This document shows, piece after piece, positions 63,630 through 64,000 of a stretch of DNA of 64,000 nt. The DNA is from Planctomycetota bacterium (GTDB taxonomy: Bacteria; Planctomycetota; Phycisphaerae; UBA1845), in NCBI GenBank assembly GCA_029558835.1, contig JAKQDH010000133.1, positions 54,459-118,458 of the forward strand, read 5' to 3'. Numbering within the stretch: the stretch's first letter is position 1; every line of letters begins with the position of its first letter. The notes beneath the pieces were generated by a model. The model was not told the origin of the DNA. It ran no database searches and saw only the letters and a program-made list of their open reading frames with translations. The translations under genes were made by a program, and so were the position numbers.

Positions 63630-63983
63630 GACGAGTCCGGGACGAATCTGGCCCGCGCGTTTACCTACAGCTACAACGACGCCGCCGGGGAGTATAGCCG
63701 GACGGGGCCGGATGGGATGGTGACCTCCGTCCGGCTGGACGTGGGCGGGCGGGTGGAGTATTATCGGCGGGGTCCGGTGCAGGGTGACCCCGTCATGACG
63801 GCCACGTACACGTATTACGACGACAACCGCGTGCACACGGTCACGCTGGGCAACGGGGGCACCACGCAGTACACCTACGACGTGGCCGGGCGGGTGGCGG
63901 AGATTGAGCGGCGCCCGGGGCATGAGGGCGTCGCGCCGACCCCCTCACCCTGCCCTCTCCCCCAAAGGGGGCGAGGGGTTTAG
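63630..63983 (+). pseudogene. RHS/YD-repeat fragment between repeats
   Basis: About 95 codons of YD-repeat protein: FTYSYNDAAGEYSRTGPDG, VRLDVGGRVEYYRRG, ATYTYYDDNRVHTVTLGNG and QYTYDVAGRVAEIERR. RHS proteins are normally over a thousand residues. The fragment is fused at its start to a family-A repeat and at its end to a family-B repeat, which supplies the last residues and the stop (63981-63983). Non-functional as an RHS protein. Confidence 0.75.
63938..63981 (+). repeat. Family-B palindromic repeat
   Basis: GACCCCCTCACCCTGCCCTC then TCCCCCAAAGGGGGCGAGGG, ending GGTTTAG; it closes the RHS fragment. Confidence 0.8.
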
Positions 63984-64000
63984 ACGGTGTAGGCGTTTGA

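Overview
The window is high-GC bacterial DNA with loosely packed genes and many long non-coding gaps. The gene content points to a member of the Planctomycetota. It has an ECF sigma factor paired with a membrane Ser/Thr kinase, PEP-CTERM proteins, several dockerin-tailed secreted proteins with no cohesin in sight, small membrane proteins with CPECGY-type zinc ribbons, and phage GpA-terminase remnants. This assignment rests on family recognition by eye; no 16S or ribosomal protein is present.

Layout. 1-4.8 kb: Ser/Thr kinase (cut by the window edge), its ECF sigma factor, and flagellin, all on the minus strand. 5.6-9.3 kb: pyrF, a conserved Arg-rich protein, lepB and a small lipoprotein. 9.5-12.2 kb: an AT-rich promoter-like island with a tiny ORF and hairpin, a PEP-CTERM protein and a cardiolipin-synthase-like phospholipase D. 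12.2-14.3 kb: a zinc-ribbon membrane protein and its truncated duplicate bracketing an orphan gene. 15.2-24 kb: propeller-dockerin protein, S9 peptidase, and two paralogous secreted proteins, one ending in a dockerin and one in PEP-CTERM. 24.3-32.3 kb: an unknown protein, a UroD-family protein, an MFS transporter and a large glycosyl hydrolase. 32.9-41.5 kb: two phage remnants, tRNA-Met, two more propeller-dockerin proteins, and a HEPN/MNT toxin-antitoxin pair lying between a partial and a complete tRNA-Phe. 42.3-54 kb: dapB, an exported TldD/PmbA-like pair, a B12 reactivation protein divergent from a corrinoid protein, an S41 peptidase, an FG-GAP dockerin protein and a GT4 glycosyltransferase. 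54.6-64 kb: an AsmA-like protein, a membrane glycosyltransferase, tilS, yjbQ, two zinc-ribbon proteins and an RHS fragment.

How the genes work together. Many products are made for export: lepB, signal peptides, PEP-CTERM tails, dockerins, S9 and S41 peptidases, glycosyl hydrolase and TldD pair. The corrinoid protein, its reactivator and perhaps the UroD-family protein suggest B12-dependent methyl transfer. The AsmA-like protein, membrane glycosyltransferase, GT4 enzyme and cardiolipin synthase belong to envelope building.

The most unusual content is between the genes. At least four families of palindromic repeats occur. Family A (GGGTGGCATG ends) has seven copies, and family B (CCCTCTCCC/GGGAGAGGG) about sixteen. 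Family C (TACGTGTTTAGCG ends) has one copy inserted into a family-B palindrome with a 7-bp target duplication. Family D/E are CAGTTGTCAGT-like and CACGAAGAGCACGAAG-like motifs. Family B lies in frame inside the cardiolipin synthase gene, and a set of D, E and B repeats forms a roughly 230-bp inverted repeat around tilS. The 3' end of the cardiolipin synthase gene is present three times, twice directly against dockerin-gene 3' ends. No CRISPR array, complete integrase or transposase gene was seen.
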